Of a stretch of DNA of 64,000 nucleotides, positions 54,279 through 63,689 are shown piece by piece. The notes below the pieces were generated by a model that worked only from the letters and a program-made list of their open reading frames with translations, searched no databases and was not told where the DNA came from. Positions within the stretch are counted from its first letter, which is position 1; each line of letters starts with the position of its first letter. A program made the position numbers and the translations under genes. The DNA comes from Pontiellaceae bacterium B12227 (GTDB taxonomy: Bacteria; Verrucomicrobiota; Kiritimatiellia; Kiritimatiellales; Pontiellaceae): the NCBI GenBank assembly GCA_029432775.1, contig JAROAZ010000008.1, positions 1-64,000 of the forward strand, read 5' to 3'.

Positions 54279-56719
54279 CCCGTTTCGCACAGCTCTTCCG
54301 CGTCATTCTTTACTCCCGCTCCCATCACAACCTCAACCATGTGCTCTCCGCTTCCAAGCACCGGAACCACATTACCCTCAATTACTGCCCCGTTGACTAT
54401 AACAGTCGCAACACCCTTGGAGATATGGTCGGGATTTTTAACTTCAATCACATACGTTGCTCCCCGGTACTTACGAGTTGCCTTAAAGCCAGCCCATTTC
54501 GCCGGAATGCAGGGGTTAATTTCAAGCCCGCCGTGTGTCGGCATGATGCCGACAATAAACTTGGTCGCAGCCTGATAGGTCCAGGACGAGGTTCCGGAAA
54601 GCCAGCTGTTCCGGGCCAGCCCGAACTGCGGATGCTCATCACCGAGAATGTTCTGCGGATAGCAATAGGGCTCGCACTCAAAACGTTCAATGTTTTCATT
54701 CTGCGCGGCAGGGTTGATCTGGTTGTAATACTGAAAGGCCCGATCGCCATTTCCCATCATCGTTTCCGCAATCATCACCCATGGATTGGAGTGAAGGAAG
54801 ATGCCGCCGTTTTCTTTCGCACCCGGAGGATAGGTGGTGACCCCACCCTTGGCCGGGTCAAATCCGTCATACCCAGGCCAACTCAGTTTGATCCCGCGCG
54901 GCGTATTAAGCTTCTCATTGACCGAGTTGAGCGCCTGCAGCGCACGCTCCTCGTCGGCAAAGCCGGAAAAAACGGTCCACGACTGAGCATTGGTATATAT
55001 TTTTCCCTGGGGATTTTTCTTCGAACCGATGGCCGCTCCATTTTCCTCAAAGTAGCGTGCATACCATTCGCCATCCCATGCGGCCTCATTCACCACTTTT
55101 TTCATGTGCGCATGGTCCGCTTTATAGACTGCCACGGCCACGTCATCGCCGAGATGCCGCATCAGATCAATCATCTCCAACAGCGCACGGCCATAGAGAC
55201 TGGCAATCATCACGCTCTCTGCATCTCCATGCAGATTAACACAGTCGTTCCAGTCCGCAAAGCCAAGCAACGGCAACCCATGCATCCCGACATTTTTCTT
55301 TGAAAATTCAAGGCCGCGTTTCAGGTGCTCCAGCACGGTCCCCTTTTCACGCTCCTCAAGCGGAAGCTCTTTAGAGTAGAACGAGATTTCTTCTTGCAGA
55401 AAATCATAGTCGCCCGTCTCTTTAAGATAGGCCGAAACCGCCTGAACAATCCATAGATGATCATCACCATACCATTGTTTATCGCCTTCTTCGCGCGAGT
55501 CGCCTTCGTTGGCCTCCATGGTCAGCGGGAAAAACTGATGCATCGCTGAACCATTCGGGAGCTGCACGCTAAGCAATTGACGCATCAGAGCTTTCGACTC
55601 GTTCGGAGCACCGGACACAACACCCATCACATCCTGCGAGCTATCGCGGAAACCGATCCCGCGCGCACCAAGCCCGAGCTGATAGAGCGAGAGGTAGCGA
55701 GACCAGTTCATCGTTGTATGGCACTGGCGCGGATTATGAATATTGACCATTGAGTTGAAGGCCGCATCCGGCGTTTCGATCCAGGCATTGGAAAGATAGT
55801 CCGTCCAGAAATCTTCCAGGGATTGGAACGCGGCATCGACTGCTTCCAAGGATTGGAACTTCTTAGAGGTCTCGGTTACTTTTGACGGCTCATCCTGCCC
55901 GAGCTGGGTGACGATCCGTCTTTCCTCGCCCGACTGAAGGGTTCCGAGTTTATGCAGTAGTGCCGCAATCGTGTCGCCGCGGCGCGCTTCAACATTGGAG
56001 AGGCTGTCATTCTGCAGCTCGAGCGGGTTGGCCCATGTTCCGTATTCGTTATCACCCAGGAACACCTTTCGATCGCTCTGGAACGAATCAACCGGCACAT
56101 TGGAGGTGAAAAAATTATTCTCATACTGCTTTTTCATGAATGCATACTGACGTAACAGCACAGTTCCATTACTGTTCTTTTCCGCATCAATGGTCATTGT
56201 CTGCGGAACCCAGTCTGCATTGGTGTATTGTTTCAGCGCATCGAAGTGCGTGAATTCAACCACGGGAACCACATCCAGCTCAACCGGCTCGTTCCGAAGG
56301 TTGGAAACCTTGATGTCTCTCAGCACCACATTTTCGCCGGGCGGCACAAAGATGGTCACATCGGTGCGGATACCATAGAACTCGGAAACAATGCGTTGGT
56401 AGCCGAGGCCGACATGACATTCGTAGAGATCATAGTTATCGAGTGTCGGCACAAAGAACGGCGAGAAAACTTTATAGCCTCCCGCTTCTTTAATGCGGAT
56501 ATACATCCCCTCTCCCTTAAATTCCGAACTGGGAAGCTGCGGCATATATTTGGTAATCCGGTTGAGTGCCGGATCGCCCTTACAGATCAGCGAACCACCG
56601 GTGTGATCCACAATCCCGCCGAACGCCAGGGTGCCGACATAGTTCGTCCATTTCACCGGCGTCTTCGGGTTGGTGATTACATACTCTCTTTTTTCGTCGT
56701 CAAAATATCCGTATTTCAT
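54266..56719 (-). CDS. GH94 glycoside phosphorylase, specificity uncertain
   Basis: The protein of about 817 residues has no signal peptide, so it is cytosolic. GAAGGAG precedes the ATG. GH94 marks are YGYFDDEKREYVITNPKTPVKW, RYLSLYQLGLGARGIGFRDSSQDVMG, HQFFPLTMEANEGDS, DDHLWIVQAVSAYLKETGDYDFL, and GLPLLGFADWNDCVNL with the general-acid Asp. GIFLHSNPWVMIAETMMG and NSWLSGTSSWTYQA complete it. GH94 enzymes cleave beta-linked disaccharides with phosphate to yield sugar-1-phosphate. It differs from the cellobiose-type paralogue at 58214, so it likely acts on another disaccharide. Three palindrome copies cluster at 55778-55858. Confidence 0.92.
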   Translation of the reverse strand: MKYGYFDDEKREYVITNPKTPVKWTNYVGTLAFGGIVDHTGGSLICKGDPALNRITKYMPQLPSSEFKGEGMYIRIKEAGGYKVFSPFFVPTLDNYDLYECHVGLGYQRIVSEFYGIRTDVTIFVPPGENVVLRDIKVSNLRNEPVELDVVPVVEFTHFDALKQYTNADWVPQTMTIDAEKNSNGTVLLRQYAFMKKQYENNFFTSNVPVDSFQSDRKVFLGDNEYGTWANPLELQNDSLSNVEARRGDTIAALLHKLGTLQSGEERRIVTQLGQDEPSKVTETSKKFQSLEAVDAAFQSLEDFWTDYLSNAWIETPDAAFNSMVNIHNPRQCHTTMNWSRYLSLYQLGLGARGIGFRDSSQDVMGVVSGAPNESKALMRQLLSVQLPNGSAMHQFFPLTMEANEGDSREEGDKQWYGDDHLWIVQAVSAYLKETGDYDFLQEEISFYSKELPLEEREKGTVLEHLKRGLEFSKKNVGMHGLPLLGFADWNDCVNLHGDAESVMIASLYGRALLEMIDLMRHLGDDVAVAVYKADHAHMKKVVNEAAWDGEWYARYFEENGAAIGSKKNPQGKIYTNAQSWTVFSGFADEERALQALNSVNEKLNTPRGIKLSWPGYDGFDPAKGGVTTYPPGAKENGGIFLHSNPWVMIAETMMGNGDRAFQYYNQINPAAQNENIERFECEPYCYPQNILGDEHPQFGLARNSWLSGTSSWTYQAATKFIVGIMPTHGGLEINPCIPAKWAGFKATRKYRGATYVIEVKNPDHISKGVATVIVNGAVIEGNVVPVLGSGEHMVEVVMGAGVKNDAEELCETGASL
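55814..55828. repeat. TTCCAG-N3-TTGGAA palindrome (spacer GGA)
   Basis: Strict-class copy in the GH94 gene, read as FQSLE. A one-mismatch copy (ATCCAG-GCA-TTGGAA) lies 36 bp away at 55778-55792, read as SNAWI. Confidence 0.8.
55844..55858. repeat. TTCCAA-N3-TTGGAA palindrome (spacer GGA)
   Basis: Perfect 6+6 copy 30 bp from the previous one and in the same frame, again read as FQSLE. Confidence 0.85.
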
Positions 56720-56793
56720 AGTCGTATCTCCTTCGCGACGAGTGAGCCGTGAATCGTGATTCCCCTTCACACCCATCCGTCATGTTTCACACT

Positions 56794-58221
56794 CTAAACC
56801 TTGCCCCGGCGCTCCTCGAGCTGTCCGCGGATTTCATCTAACCGTTTCGCGTTCAGCGGGAAAAACTTCAAGATCACTGCAGCAATAGCCAGTGCACTCA
56901 CAGGCAGCACAATATAGCCCACACGCATATTGGTAAGCGCACGTTCAAGGGCAGCACCCTGAAGCTCATCAGTAAACCCGGTCATCTGAAGCAATGGACC
57001 GGAAATCATAAATCCAAGACAGAAGCTCAGTTTGAGCACCCACGAAAAGATCGAAGCAAAACTGCCTTCTCGACGCTCTCCCGTATGAAGCTCATCCAAA
57101 TCGACCACATCCACCTGCATCGAGGGAATCATCAGCCAAAGCCCGGCATAACCCGCGCCGACAAACATGGAGTTGAGCAGCATCAGATAAGGATTGTTCG
57201 GCGTATTCGTCCACCAGGTGATGGAGACAGAAAATAATACAAGAGCCAGAGAGATAAATAAGCACTTGTTCTTGCCGATCTTCTCGGATAAATGCTTGAA
57301 GACCTGGATCATGATCAGGCTGGTGATCGTGTATATGATGGTACCCCAGAAAACGAAGGTCGCGGCGGTATCCCAGTCACCGCCCAAAACATAGTAGGTG
57401 CCGACGTAGCGGCCATAGCTGTCGAAAATACTCGACCCGAGCAGGAACAGCATCGTGAATACACACAGGATGACAAAGGCTTTGCAGCTGAGCGTCTCCT
57501 TGAGGCTTTTGAACAGGCTGATCTTTTCCTGTGATCTGGATATCGCGCTTTCGTAATAGCGCTCTTTCACAAACAAAGCCGGGAGCGGCCCCAGTAACAG
57601 AATGGTCACAGCAATACCCAGACTGATATATCGCATCCCGTTGATCGGACTGGCCTCTCCGGCAACATAAAACACAGGCAGCAACGAAAGCTTCCAGCAA
57701 AGTCCGTTGAACAACCCCGCCAACGTCTGGAAAATACCACGCACACTGGCGGTGCGGGTCCGCTCATTGTAGTCCGGCGTCATCTCCATCAGCAGACTCT
57801 GAAACGGCATCGCCCAGATGGTGAAACAGGTGTAGAATATAATTCCGAATCCGATCACCCAACCCATGGTTTGCGTCTGCGTCAGCTCACGCGGGAACCA
57901 CCAGATCAGCGGATACGTGAGAGCAGATAAAATTGCGCCGACAAATATATAAGGACGGCGCCGGCCCCACCGGGATCGTGTATTGTCCGAAATCCAGCCC
58001 ATTACAGGATCCGCAATGCCGTCCCACAACCGTAACGACATCAAAATAAGTGCCACCTGATTGAAGCTCATCTTGAGCTCCATCTGGAACACCTGATAAG
58101 CAATACTTACCATCACCCAGACGGCCAGAATGTCGACGGTTCCAGCCGAACCGTACGCCATCTTCTGCCAGAACGGAACCCGGTCTTCAGCTGCAACCAG
58201 CGGTTGGTTTTGATCAGACAT
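56794..58221 (-). CDS. GPH-family sugar:cation symporter (MelB-like)
   Basis: The protein of about 475 residues is a 12-helix major-facilitator carrier of the glycoside-pentoside-hexuronide group. Family marks are [30 protein letters not shown] near residue 60 (cation-site Asp and the loop 2-3 motif) and [19 protein letters not shown] near 150. [28 protein letters not shown] lies near 370. It should import the oligosaccharides that the two flanking GH94 enzymes phosphorolyse. Its ATG overlaps the stop of the upstream GH94 gene by eight bases, with GGGAGA as ribosome binding site. The longer frame upstream is not used. Confidence 0.93.
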   Translation of the reverse strand: MSDQNQPLVAAEDRVPFWQKMAYGSAGTVDILAVWVMVSIAYQVFQMELKMSFNQVALILMSLRLWDGIADPVMGWISDNTRSRWGRRRPYIFVGAILSALTYPLIWWFPRELTQTQTMGWVIGFGIIFYTCFTIWAMPFQSLLMEMTPDYNERTRTASVRGIFQTLAGLFNGLCWKLSLLPVFYVAGEASPINGMRYISLGIAVTILLLGPLPALFVKERYYESAISRSQEKISLFKSLKETLSCKAFVILCVFTMLFLLGSSIFDSYGRYVGTYYVLGGDWDTAATFVFWGTIIYTITSLIMIQVFKHLSEKIGKNKCLFISLALVLFSVSITWWTNTPNNPYLMLLNSMFVGAGYAGLWLMIPSMQVDVVDLDELHTGERREGSFASIFSWVLKLSFCLGFMISGPLLQMTGFTDELQGAALERALTNMRVGYIVLPVSALAIAAVILKFFPLNAKRLDEIRGQLEERRGKV

Positions 58222-60655
58222 TCGATTCTCCCATAACGACTTCAACCTGATGAACTTTGTCCTTTCCAAGCACAGGGACAAGATGGCCTTTAACCAGCTC
58301 GCCATCGACCAGCAACATGACCACGCCTTTCGAAACGCCATCCGGATTCTTGATGGTGATATGGTATTCCACCCCGCGGAAACGACGGGTAATTTTATAT
58401 TCCTTCCACTCCTTCGGAATACAGGGATCGATTCTCAAGCCATCATAATCGGGCTGAATGCCGAGTATGTTCTGCGTGATGGCTGCCCAGTTCCAGGCCG
58501 CCGTTCCAGTGAGCCAGGAGTTCTTTGCTTCGCCCGGCTTAAAGGCATCCTTACCGGCAATCATCTGCGAATAGACATAGGGCTCCATCCGATGCAGTTC
58601 CGACTGCTCTTCACGGTAGGCCGGTGCGATCCGCTTCCAGTAATCGAACGCCTTGTCGCCTCGGCCGATCATCGTTTCGCCAATCATCACCCACGGATTG
58701 TTATGACAGAAAATGCCGGCGTTTTCCTTATAGCCCGGCGGATAGGTTGAAATTTCTCCGTATTCAATCACATACCTCGTAAAAGCCGGATTGTTCAGCA
58801 CAATGCCATGCTCACAAGCCAGTTTGTCCTCAACGGAATCCAGCGCCTTTTCACACAGCCCGTCTTCTTTTCCGATTTCCGCCATGGTGCAGAAACCCTG
58901 CGACTCGATGAAGATTTTCGCCTCTTCATTTTCGTTGCTGCCAACCTTCTTCCCATAAAAGTCATACGCACGGAGGAACCAGTCGCCATCCCAACCATGC
59001 TGCTTAACGGCCTCGACCATGGCATCCACGTTCGCCTGCGCATCGGTGGCATCGATACCGCGCAGCTCGCAAAGCCGGATATATTCCCGGCCATAGAGCA
59101 CAAACTCGCCGGCAATCATGAGCGACTCCGCCACACCGCCGGATTGATTTTCCGTGGTCTGGAACGATTCGTTCGGATTCGTGGAAAAGCAATTGAGGTT
59201 CAAACAGTCGTTCCAGTCGGCTCTTCCAATGAGTGGAAGCCCGTGCGGGCCGAGATTGTTGACCGTAAAGTTAAACGAGCGGGTCAAGTGCTCAAACAGA
59301 TCCGTGGCTCTCGATTCATCGTTATCATAGGCCACGGTTTCGTCCAGAATGCTCCAGTCGCCCGTTTCCTTGATGTAGGCCGAGACCGAAAGAACCAGCC
59401 ACATCGGATCGTCGTTAAAGTTGCTGCCGATATCGCCGTTGCCGCGTTTGGTCAGCGGCTGATACTGATGATAGGCCGAGCCGTCTTCAAACTGCGTGGC
59501 GGCAATATCCAGAATACGCTGCTTGGCCCGATCCGGCACCTGATGCACAAAACCGATCAGGTCCTGGTTGGAATCGCGGAAGCCCATGCCCCGCCCGATA
59601 CCCGATTCAAAGAACGAGGCACTGCGGCTCATGTTGAACGTGACCATGCACTGATACTGGTTCCAGATGTTCACCATCCGGTCCATTTTATCATCGCCGC
59701 TATCCACCTGATAGGTTGTGAGCAGCTTATTCCAATAATCGGAAAGTTCGGCCAGAGCCGCATCCACTTTTTCGACCGTATCGAATTTTTTAATGATGCG
59801 CTTTGCACCGGCTTTATTGATAACGTTTTTAGATTCCCACTTGCTGTCATCCGCGTTTTCAATATACCCGAGCACAAACACCAGTTCGCGCTTTTCGCCC
59901 GGCTCAAGAACAACATCCAGCTGATGGGAGGCCACGGGCGACCACCCGTGCGCTACTGAATTCCGGGAAGCCCCTTCCATAACCGCCTGCGGTGCTTCAA
60001 ATCCATTGTAGAGGCCGATGAACGATTCACGATCGGTATCAAACCCCTGAATCGGCGCATTGACCGAGAAGAAGGAATAATGATTACGACGCTCTTTGTA
60101 TTCGGTCTTGTGATAAAGCACCGATCCATCAATCTCCACCTCACCGGTCGACAGATTACGCTGGAAATTTTCCATATCCGTTTGTGCATTCCAAAGACAC
60201 CATTCCGCAAAAGAAAAGAGCTTCAGCGATTTCCGATCATTGGAAATATTCTCCAGAGAAATCTTATGGACCTCCGCATTCACTCCCAGCGGCACAAAAC
60301 AGGTCAGCTCCGACTGGATACCGTTTTTTTCGGCGGCAAATGTTGAATAACTCAGGCCGTGACGGCACTCGTAGGAGTCAAGCTCAGTCTGCGTCGGCTT
60401 CCAGCCCGGATTCCAAACCGTATCGCCGTCCTTAATGTAGTAATACCGCCCCCCCGTATCGACCGGGACATTGTTATAGCGATAGCGCGTCAGACGCCGG
60501 AACTTGGCATCCTTATAAAAGCTGTAGCCTCCGGCGGTGTTCGACACCAAACCGAAGAACTCATCATTGCCCAGATAGTTGATCCACGGAAACGGCGTCC
60601 GGGGATCCGTAATCACATATTCGCGGGTTTCATCATCAAAATGTCCATACTTCAT
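58214..60655 (-). CDS. GH94 cellobiose-phosphorylase-like enzyme
   Basis: This 813-residue protein matches cellobiose phosphorylase in length and sequence pattern and has no signal peptide. Marks are [90 protein letters not shown] (general-acid Asp) and [27 protein letters not shown]. It would convert cellobiose and phosphate to glucose-1-phosphate and glucose in the cytosol, saving ATP. It heads the 50.3-60.7 kb operon. That it sits in a sulfated-glycan locus suggests beta-1,4-glucosyl units in the substrate, or a shifted specificity. Confidence 0.93.
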   Translation of the reverse strand: MKYGHFDDETREYVITDPRTPFPWINYLGNDEFFGLVSNTAGGYSFYKDAKFRRLTRYRYNNVPVDTGGRYYYIKDGDTVWNPGWKPTQTELDSYECRHGLSYSTFAAEKNGIQSELTCFVPLGVNAEVHKISLENISNDRKSLKLFSFAEWCLWNAQTDMENFQRNLSTGEVEIDGSVLYHKTEYKERRNHYSFFSVNAPIQGFDTDRESFIGLYNGFEAPQAVMEGASRNSVAHGWSPVASHQLDVVLEPGEKRELVFVLGYIENADDSKWESKNVINKAGAKRIIKKFDTVEKVDAALAELSDYWNKLLTTYQVDSGDDKMDRMVNIWNQYQCMVTFNMSRSASFFESGIGRGMGFRDSNQDLIGFVHQVPDRAKQRILDIAATQFEDGSAYHQYQPLTKRGNGDIGSNFNDDPMWLVLSVSAYIKETGDWSILDETVAYDNDESRATDLFEHLTRSFNFTVNNLGPHGLPLIGRADWNDCLNLNCFSTNPNESFQTTENQSGGVAESLMIAGEFVLYGREYIRLCELRGIDATDAQANVDAMVEAVKQHGWDGDWFLRAYDFYGKKVGSNENEEAKIFIESQGFCTMAEIGKEDGLCEKALDSVEDKLACEHGIVLNNPAFTRYVIEYGEISTYPPGYKENAGIFCHNNPWVMIGETMIGRGDKAFDYWKRIAPAYREEQSELHRMEPYVYSQMIAGKDAFKPGEAKNSWLTGTAAWNWAAITQNILGIQPDYDGLRIDPCIPKEWKEYKITRRFRGVEYHITIKNPDGVSKGVVMLLVDGELVKGHLVPVLGKDKVHQVEVVMGESNV

Positions 60656-60693
60656 AGAAATGCTTCCTCACTGAAAACAACATACAAATAGAA

Positions 60694-60709
60694 CACTTAT
60701 AGATCTATG
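60694..60709. promoter_or_regulatory. Candidate operator upstream of the GH94 operon
   Basis: CACTTATAGATCTATG, 38 bp upstream of the GH94 start, aligns with CACTTATATAACGTATG with one gap. It is the weakest but well placed member of the set. Confidence 0.35.
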
Positions 60710-60895
60710 TCAACCGATATATATTTATTTCGCCACTGAATGACAACATGCACTGTAATACTTGATTATTATAAATATATCAGTTGCATATCAAATCCGC
60801 CAAACACCCTAATGAACCGTCTGATCCGACGGCTCTATAACTAAAATGGAGACAAAACAAACGCTTACTTTCCTGCGACCGCACCACGCAGACAT

Positions 60896-60929
60896 AAAAA
60901 AACCTCCAACCCGTTAAAGATTGGAGGTT
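60896..60929 (-). terminator. Terminator of the disrupted tRNA-Phe gene
   Basis: AACCTCCAA / TTGGAGGTT stem. On the minus strand it is followed by seven T. It lies six bases beyond the tRNA-Phe fragment and was presumably its terminator before integration. Confidence 0.85.
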
Positions 60930-60934
60930 TAAGT

Positions 60935-60984
60935 TGGTGGCGAGACCCAGAATCGAACTGGGGACACGCGGATTTTCAAACCGC
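60935..60984 (-). pseudogene. 3' half of tRNA-Phe (attachment site remnant)
   Basis: Read on the minus strand, the sequence has the anticodon arm GCGGT-TTGAAAA-TCCGC (anticodon GAA) and variable loop GTGTC. The T-arm is CCCAG-TTCGATT-CTGGG, then TCTCGCC, A and CCA. The D-arm and 5' acceptor strand are missing, and the top of the anticodon stem carries a T-T mismatch. This is the duplicated 3' end left when an element integrates into a tRNA gene. The intact tRNA-Phe is predicted at the far end of the element, outside this window. Confidence 0.88.
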
Positions 60985-61128
60985 ATTCCACATCAACTAT
61001 AACCCTTTATTTATAGGGTCATATTATATCTCCCCAATTCATGATGTTATCTTTATGTTATTATTATTGTATTTAACACGCCCTTATTTCACACTAATGC
61101 CAGCCTAAAACAAAGGAGGTGATTGGCT

Positions 61129-62358
61129 ATGTCAGGACGAAAAAGAAACCTCAAGGCATCCTTCACAAAACATGGTTATGAATACTGTGAAGGCTTTCTC
61201 ATTCGCCGCATCGAAACCGTTTCCGGGATACGCTTTCAAGTCGACCTCGGAAAACAGGGTGGCAAATATGTTCGCAAATCATTCCGTACCAAATCCCAGG
61301 CCAGGGAGTGTGCTGAACTCCGCAAAAGAGAACTGGATAACCATGGGATTGTAGCCAGAAACCTTCCCGAGGAACAGCGTATCGATGCTTTAGAGGCGCT
61401 CGACAGACTTCAGGACTATGGCGTTACCCTATTGGCCAGCGCGGATTATTATATCAAGCATCATCAGGAGGTGAGTGTTGATAACGGACTAAGTCCCCTC
61501 ATTGAACGATATCTTACTGCGCAGCTTGAGAAGGTTAATAAGGAGAAACTCCGCAAGCGTTCCTACGATGACATGATCAAGCGCCTTAAACCGTTCAAGG
61601 ATAAATTAGGGCATATGGCAATCGATGCAATAGAAGGCAAGGACATTGACCGCCTTATGGATGCTAACGGCTATGAGGATGTTAACCGCAGAAACTATAA
61701 GCGATACCTGAGTGTCTTTTTCAACTGGGCGGTTAAGAACAAGCTGACACCTTCCAATCCGGTACTGGATACTGAGTTCATAGATGTTGTTAAGAGGAAG
61801 CCGAGAATATACACGCCGGCCCAGACAAAGAAGATCATGAAGAAGGCCGAAGAACTGCGCCCGGAACTGGTTCCATATCTTTCCATAGCCTTTTTTGCAG
61901 GGATCAGACCGGAAGAAATAACCCGCCTGACCTGGCAAGATATCGACTTGGAGATCGGAGACATCCATCTAAAGCCCGAACAGACCAAAACCCACGCCGA
62001 ACGCATTGTTCATATACATGGCAATCTCAGAGAGTGGTTGGCTAGATACTGGAAGGATAAAGGACTGGTATTTCCTTATTCGGAATCCAGTCTGAAACGG
62101 TGGCGTTCAGAGATATATCGTAAGGCCGAAGTTGATTCCATTCAGGATGGGGCAAGGCATTCATTTGCCACCTTCTACCTAGCACTCAATACCATCGAAG
62201 ATACTTTGGAGGAGCTGGGCCATAGCGATACACAGATGCTGTTCCGGCATTACAAGGGATTAGCTAAAAACCGTAAGGAGCAGGCAAAGAAATATTTCGA
62301 TACCCGGCCACCAGCGGGTGTGATTGAGTTCCCGGCAGCAAGGAAGGGGGTGGCATGA
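61129..62358 (+). CDS. int: Tyrosine recombinase (integrase)
   Basis: The protein of about 409 residues starts at ATG with AAAGGAGGTGAT ahead; a TTG two codons upstream is also in frame. An N-terminal arm-binding segment and an SAM-like core-binding domain (SYDDMIKRLKPFKDKLGHMAIDAI, near 140-165) precede the catalytic domain. That domain has Arg260 in FFAGIRPEEITRLTW, Lys near LKPEQTKTHAER, Arg343-His344 in DGARHSFATFYL, LGHSD, and nucleophile Tyr375 in FRHYKG. The first His of the usual HxxRH box is Asp here. It lies 145 bp from the tRNA-Phe fragment and most likely integrates at that tRNA. Confidence 0.92.
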   Translation: MSGRKRNLKASFTKHGYEYCEGFLIRRIETVSGIRFQVDLGKQGGKYVRKSFRTKSQARECAELRKRELDNHGIVARNLPEEQRIDALEALDRLQDYGVTLLASADYYIKHHQEVSVDNGLSPLIERYLTAQLEKVNKEKLRKRSYDDMIKRLKPFKDKLGHMAIDAIEGKDIDRLMDANGYEDVNRRNYKRYLSVFFNWAVKNKLTPSNPVLDTEFIDVVKRKPRIYTPAQTKKIMKKAEELRPELVPYLSIAFFAGIRPEEITRLTWQDIDLEIGDIHLKPEQTKTHAERIVHIHGNLREWLARYWKDKGLVFPYSESSLKRWRSEIYRKAEVDSIQDGARHSFATFYLALNTIEDTLEELGHSDTQMLFRHYKGLAKNRKEQAKKYFDTRPPAGVIEFPAARKGVA

Positions 62359-63146
62359 TGTATTATTCAATTGGTTCTCCTGAACAGACTAGTGCAAAGG
62401 AGTTTCTTGAGTCGTGTTGTGGCAATGATCTTAAGGTAAAGGAGCTTGCCGACAAAGCAAGAGCTATGATTTTAAGCTATACAGAGCATCGTAAGTTCAA
62501 CGCCGATCCGGCTGCTCTAGAAGAGGCTGTAGAATGGCTTGGGTTAGTTGCGTATGCAAACGAGTTAGAGAAAGGCCGCGGTAGCGAAACAGATTCTGCG
62601 CAAAAACAGATTAATAAAGCTGGGCGTGGGGTATTTGTACGTAAATATCTTGAAGATCTAAATGACTCCCTAATAAATATGCCAGATGATGTGTCCCAAG
62701 AACTGCAAGTCGCCCTTAATACAATAGGCAATGATTTCATCATTCAGCGTTCCAAAATAGAGCATCTAACAGGTAGACCTGTCAAATTGGATAGCAATGA
62801 GGAGCGCATTGTCAGGGAGTTATTTTTGGATGCAACACAGCATTTTTCTGAAGCGATTGGCCTTGCTGTTGAACACATAGGAAAAAGCGGATTGTTTTTC
62901 AAGAAGTCTGCTTACAAGGAACCTGATCAACTTATTGTTGAACTGGTACGTGTCTACAAAAGTATCTTTGAGTCATGCAATCAAAAGTCCAAGGCATCAG
63001 CTACACCTTCAGGGCCATTATACACATTTGTTGCAGAAACATATTCTTTGTTTGATCTGCTACATGAGGATGTGGAATCTGGGCTTAGAGGGGCATTGGA
63101 GAAAATTCTCAAGTCATTTAACGATGCAGACTTGTCCCTGGATTAA
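62355..63146 (+). CDS. Hypothetical protein of the integrated element
   Basis: This 263-residue protein has no signal peptide, membrane segment or motif I recognise. It is largely helical by composition and Glu/Lys/Leu-rich, with AGRGVFVRKYLEDLNDSL near 90 and SNEERIVRELFLDATQHFSEAI near 145. The ATG overlaps the integrase stop (ATGATG), so the two are coupled. Base composition is more AT-rich than the surrounding genes, as expected for acquired cargo. It could be a regulator or a defence or stability protein of the element; nothing shows which. Confidence 0.6.
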   Translation: MMYYSIGSPEQTSAKEFLESCCGNDLKVKELADKARAMILSYTEHRKFNADPAALEEAVEWLGLVAYANELEKGRGSETDSAQKQINKAGRGVFVRKYLEDLNDSLINMPDDVSQELQVALNTIGNDFIIQRSKIEHLTGRPVKLDSNEERIVRELFLDATQHFSEAIGLAVEHIGKSGLFFKKSAYKEPDQLIVELVRVYKSIFESCNQKSKASATPSGPLYTFVAETYSLFDLLHEDVESGLRGALEKILKSFNDADLSLD

Positions 63147-63237
63147 GTGGGATAGGTCAGCATTACAGCATAGGCCAGATATCATAGGTTGATCCGTGAA
63201 AGGCAGGGAATGGTTCCTTGCCGAAACGGAGAAAACT

Positions 63238-63435
63238 ATGAGACCGAAGATCAGACCTCGCTGTTTAAAAGCAACCCCCGCCTCTGAGTATGTCGGCATT
63301 AGCAGACGTTATTTGACTCAATTATCGCAGGAAGGAAAAATTCCATTTTCCAAAATTGGAACCCGCACGTACCTCTACGACATTGCAGACCTCGACGACT
63401 TTATTGACTCCCGCAAGGTAGGAGGTGGCCAGTGA
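63238..63435 (+). CDS. Excisionase-like helix-turn-helix protein
   Basis: The protein of about 65 residues starts at ATG with ACGGAG seven bases ahead; the frame is open 14 codons further upstream. The MerR/Xis-type fold is evident: TPASEYVGISRRYLTQLSQEG, KIPFSKIGTRTYLYDIADLDDFI. Proteins of this type bend DNA for excision or repress element genes. Its stop overlaps the next start (GTGA). Confidence 0.75.
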   Translation: MRPKIRPRCLKATPASEYVGISRRYLTQLSQEGKIPFSKIGTRTYLYDIADLDDFIDSRKVGGGQ

Positions 63436-63689
63436 ACAAGGAAGATCAATTCCGTCCACCTGAGCCGCACGAAATCGCCGCCAAACGGGAGTTCATGCTC
63501 CAACAGGTGTCAGAGGACTTCCCATCAAAGCTAAACCATTTCCGCAAGGCTTACGGGGGTTCTTTACGATCTGCCATCACTGCGAAATGTAATGAGTGTT
63601 GCTGGGGAGATATAAAAGCTATTCGAGAGTGTACTGGTTATGCCTGCCCGTTATGGGAACAACGCCCCTATAGGGAGGTACGCTCATGA
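63432..63689 (+). CDS. Small cysteine-rich phage-type protein
   Basis: This 85-residue protein has a GTG start overlapping the previous stop. The pattern AITAKCNECCWGDIKAIRECTGYACPLWEQRPY has four to five Cys in the CxxC...C....CPL arrangement seen in small proteins of prophages and integrative elements, probably a zinc site. Its role is unknown. Its last codons overlap the next gene. Confidence 0.65.
   Translation: MNKEDQFRPPEPHEIAAKREFMLQQVSEDFPSKLNHFRKAYGGSLRSAITAKCNECCWGDIKAIRECTGYACPLWEQRPYREVRS

Noticed and set aside
58808..59959. 383-codon plus-strand open frame
   Set aside because: Antisense to the cellobiose-phosphorylase-like gene, with no recognisable protein features.
60935..60984. 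Functional tRNA-Phe
   Set aside because: The D-arm and the 5' acceptor strand are absent and the anticodon stem has a T-T mismatch, so only a 3' remnant is present.
60780..60986. 68-codon minus-strand frame
   Set aside because: It is translated from the tRNA-Phe fragment and its terminator, so it is not a gene.
63348..63361. TTCCAAAATTGGAA as another copy of the palindrome
   Set aside because: The spacer is two bases instead of three, and the codons (FSKIGT) are the usual residues of excisionase-type HTH proteins.
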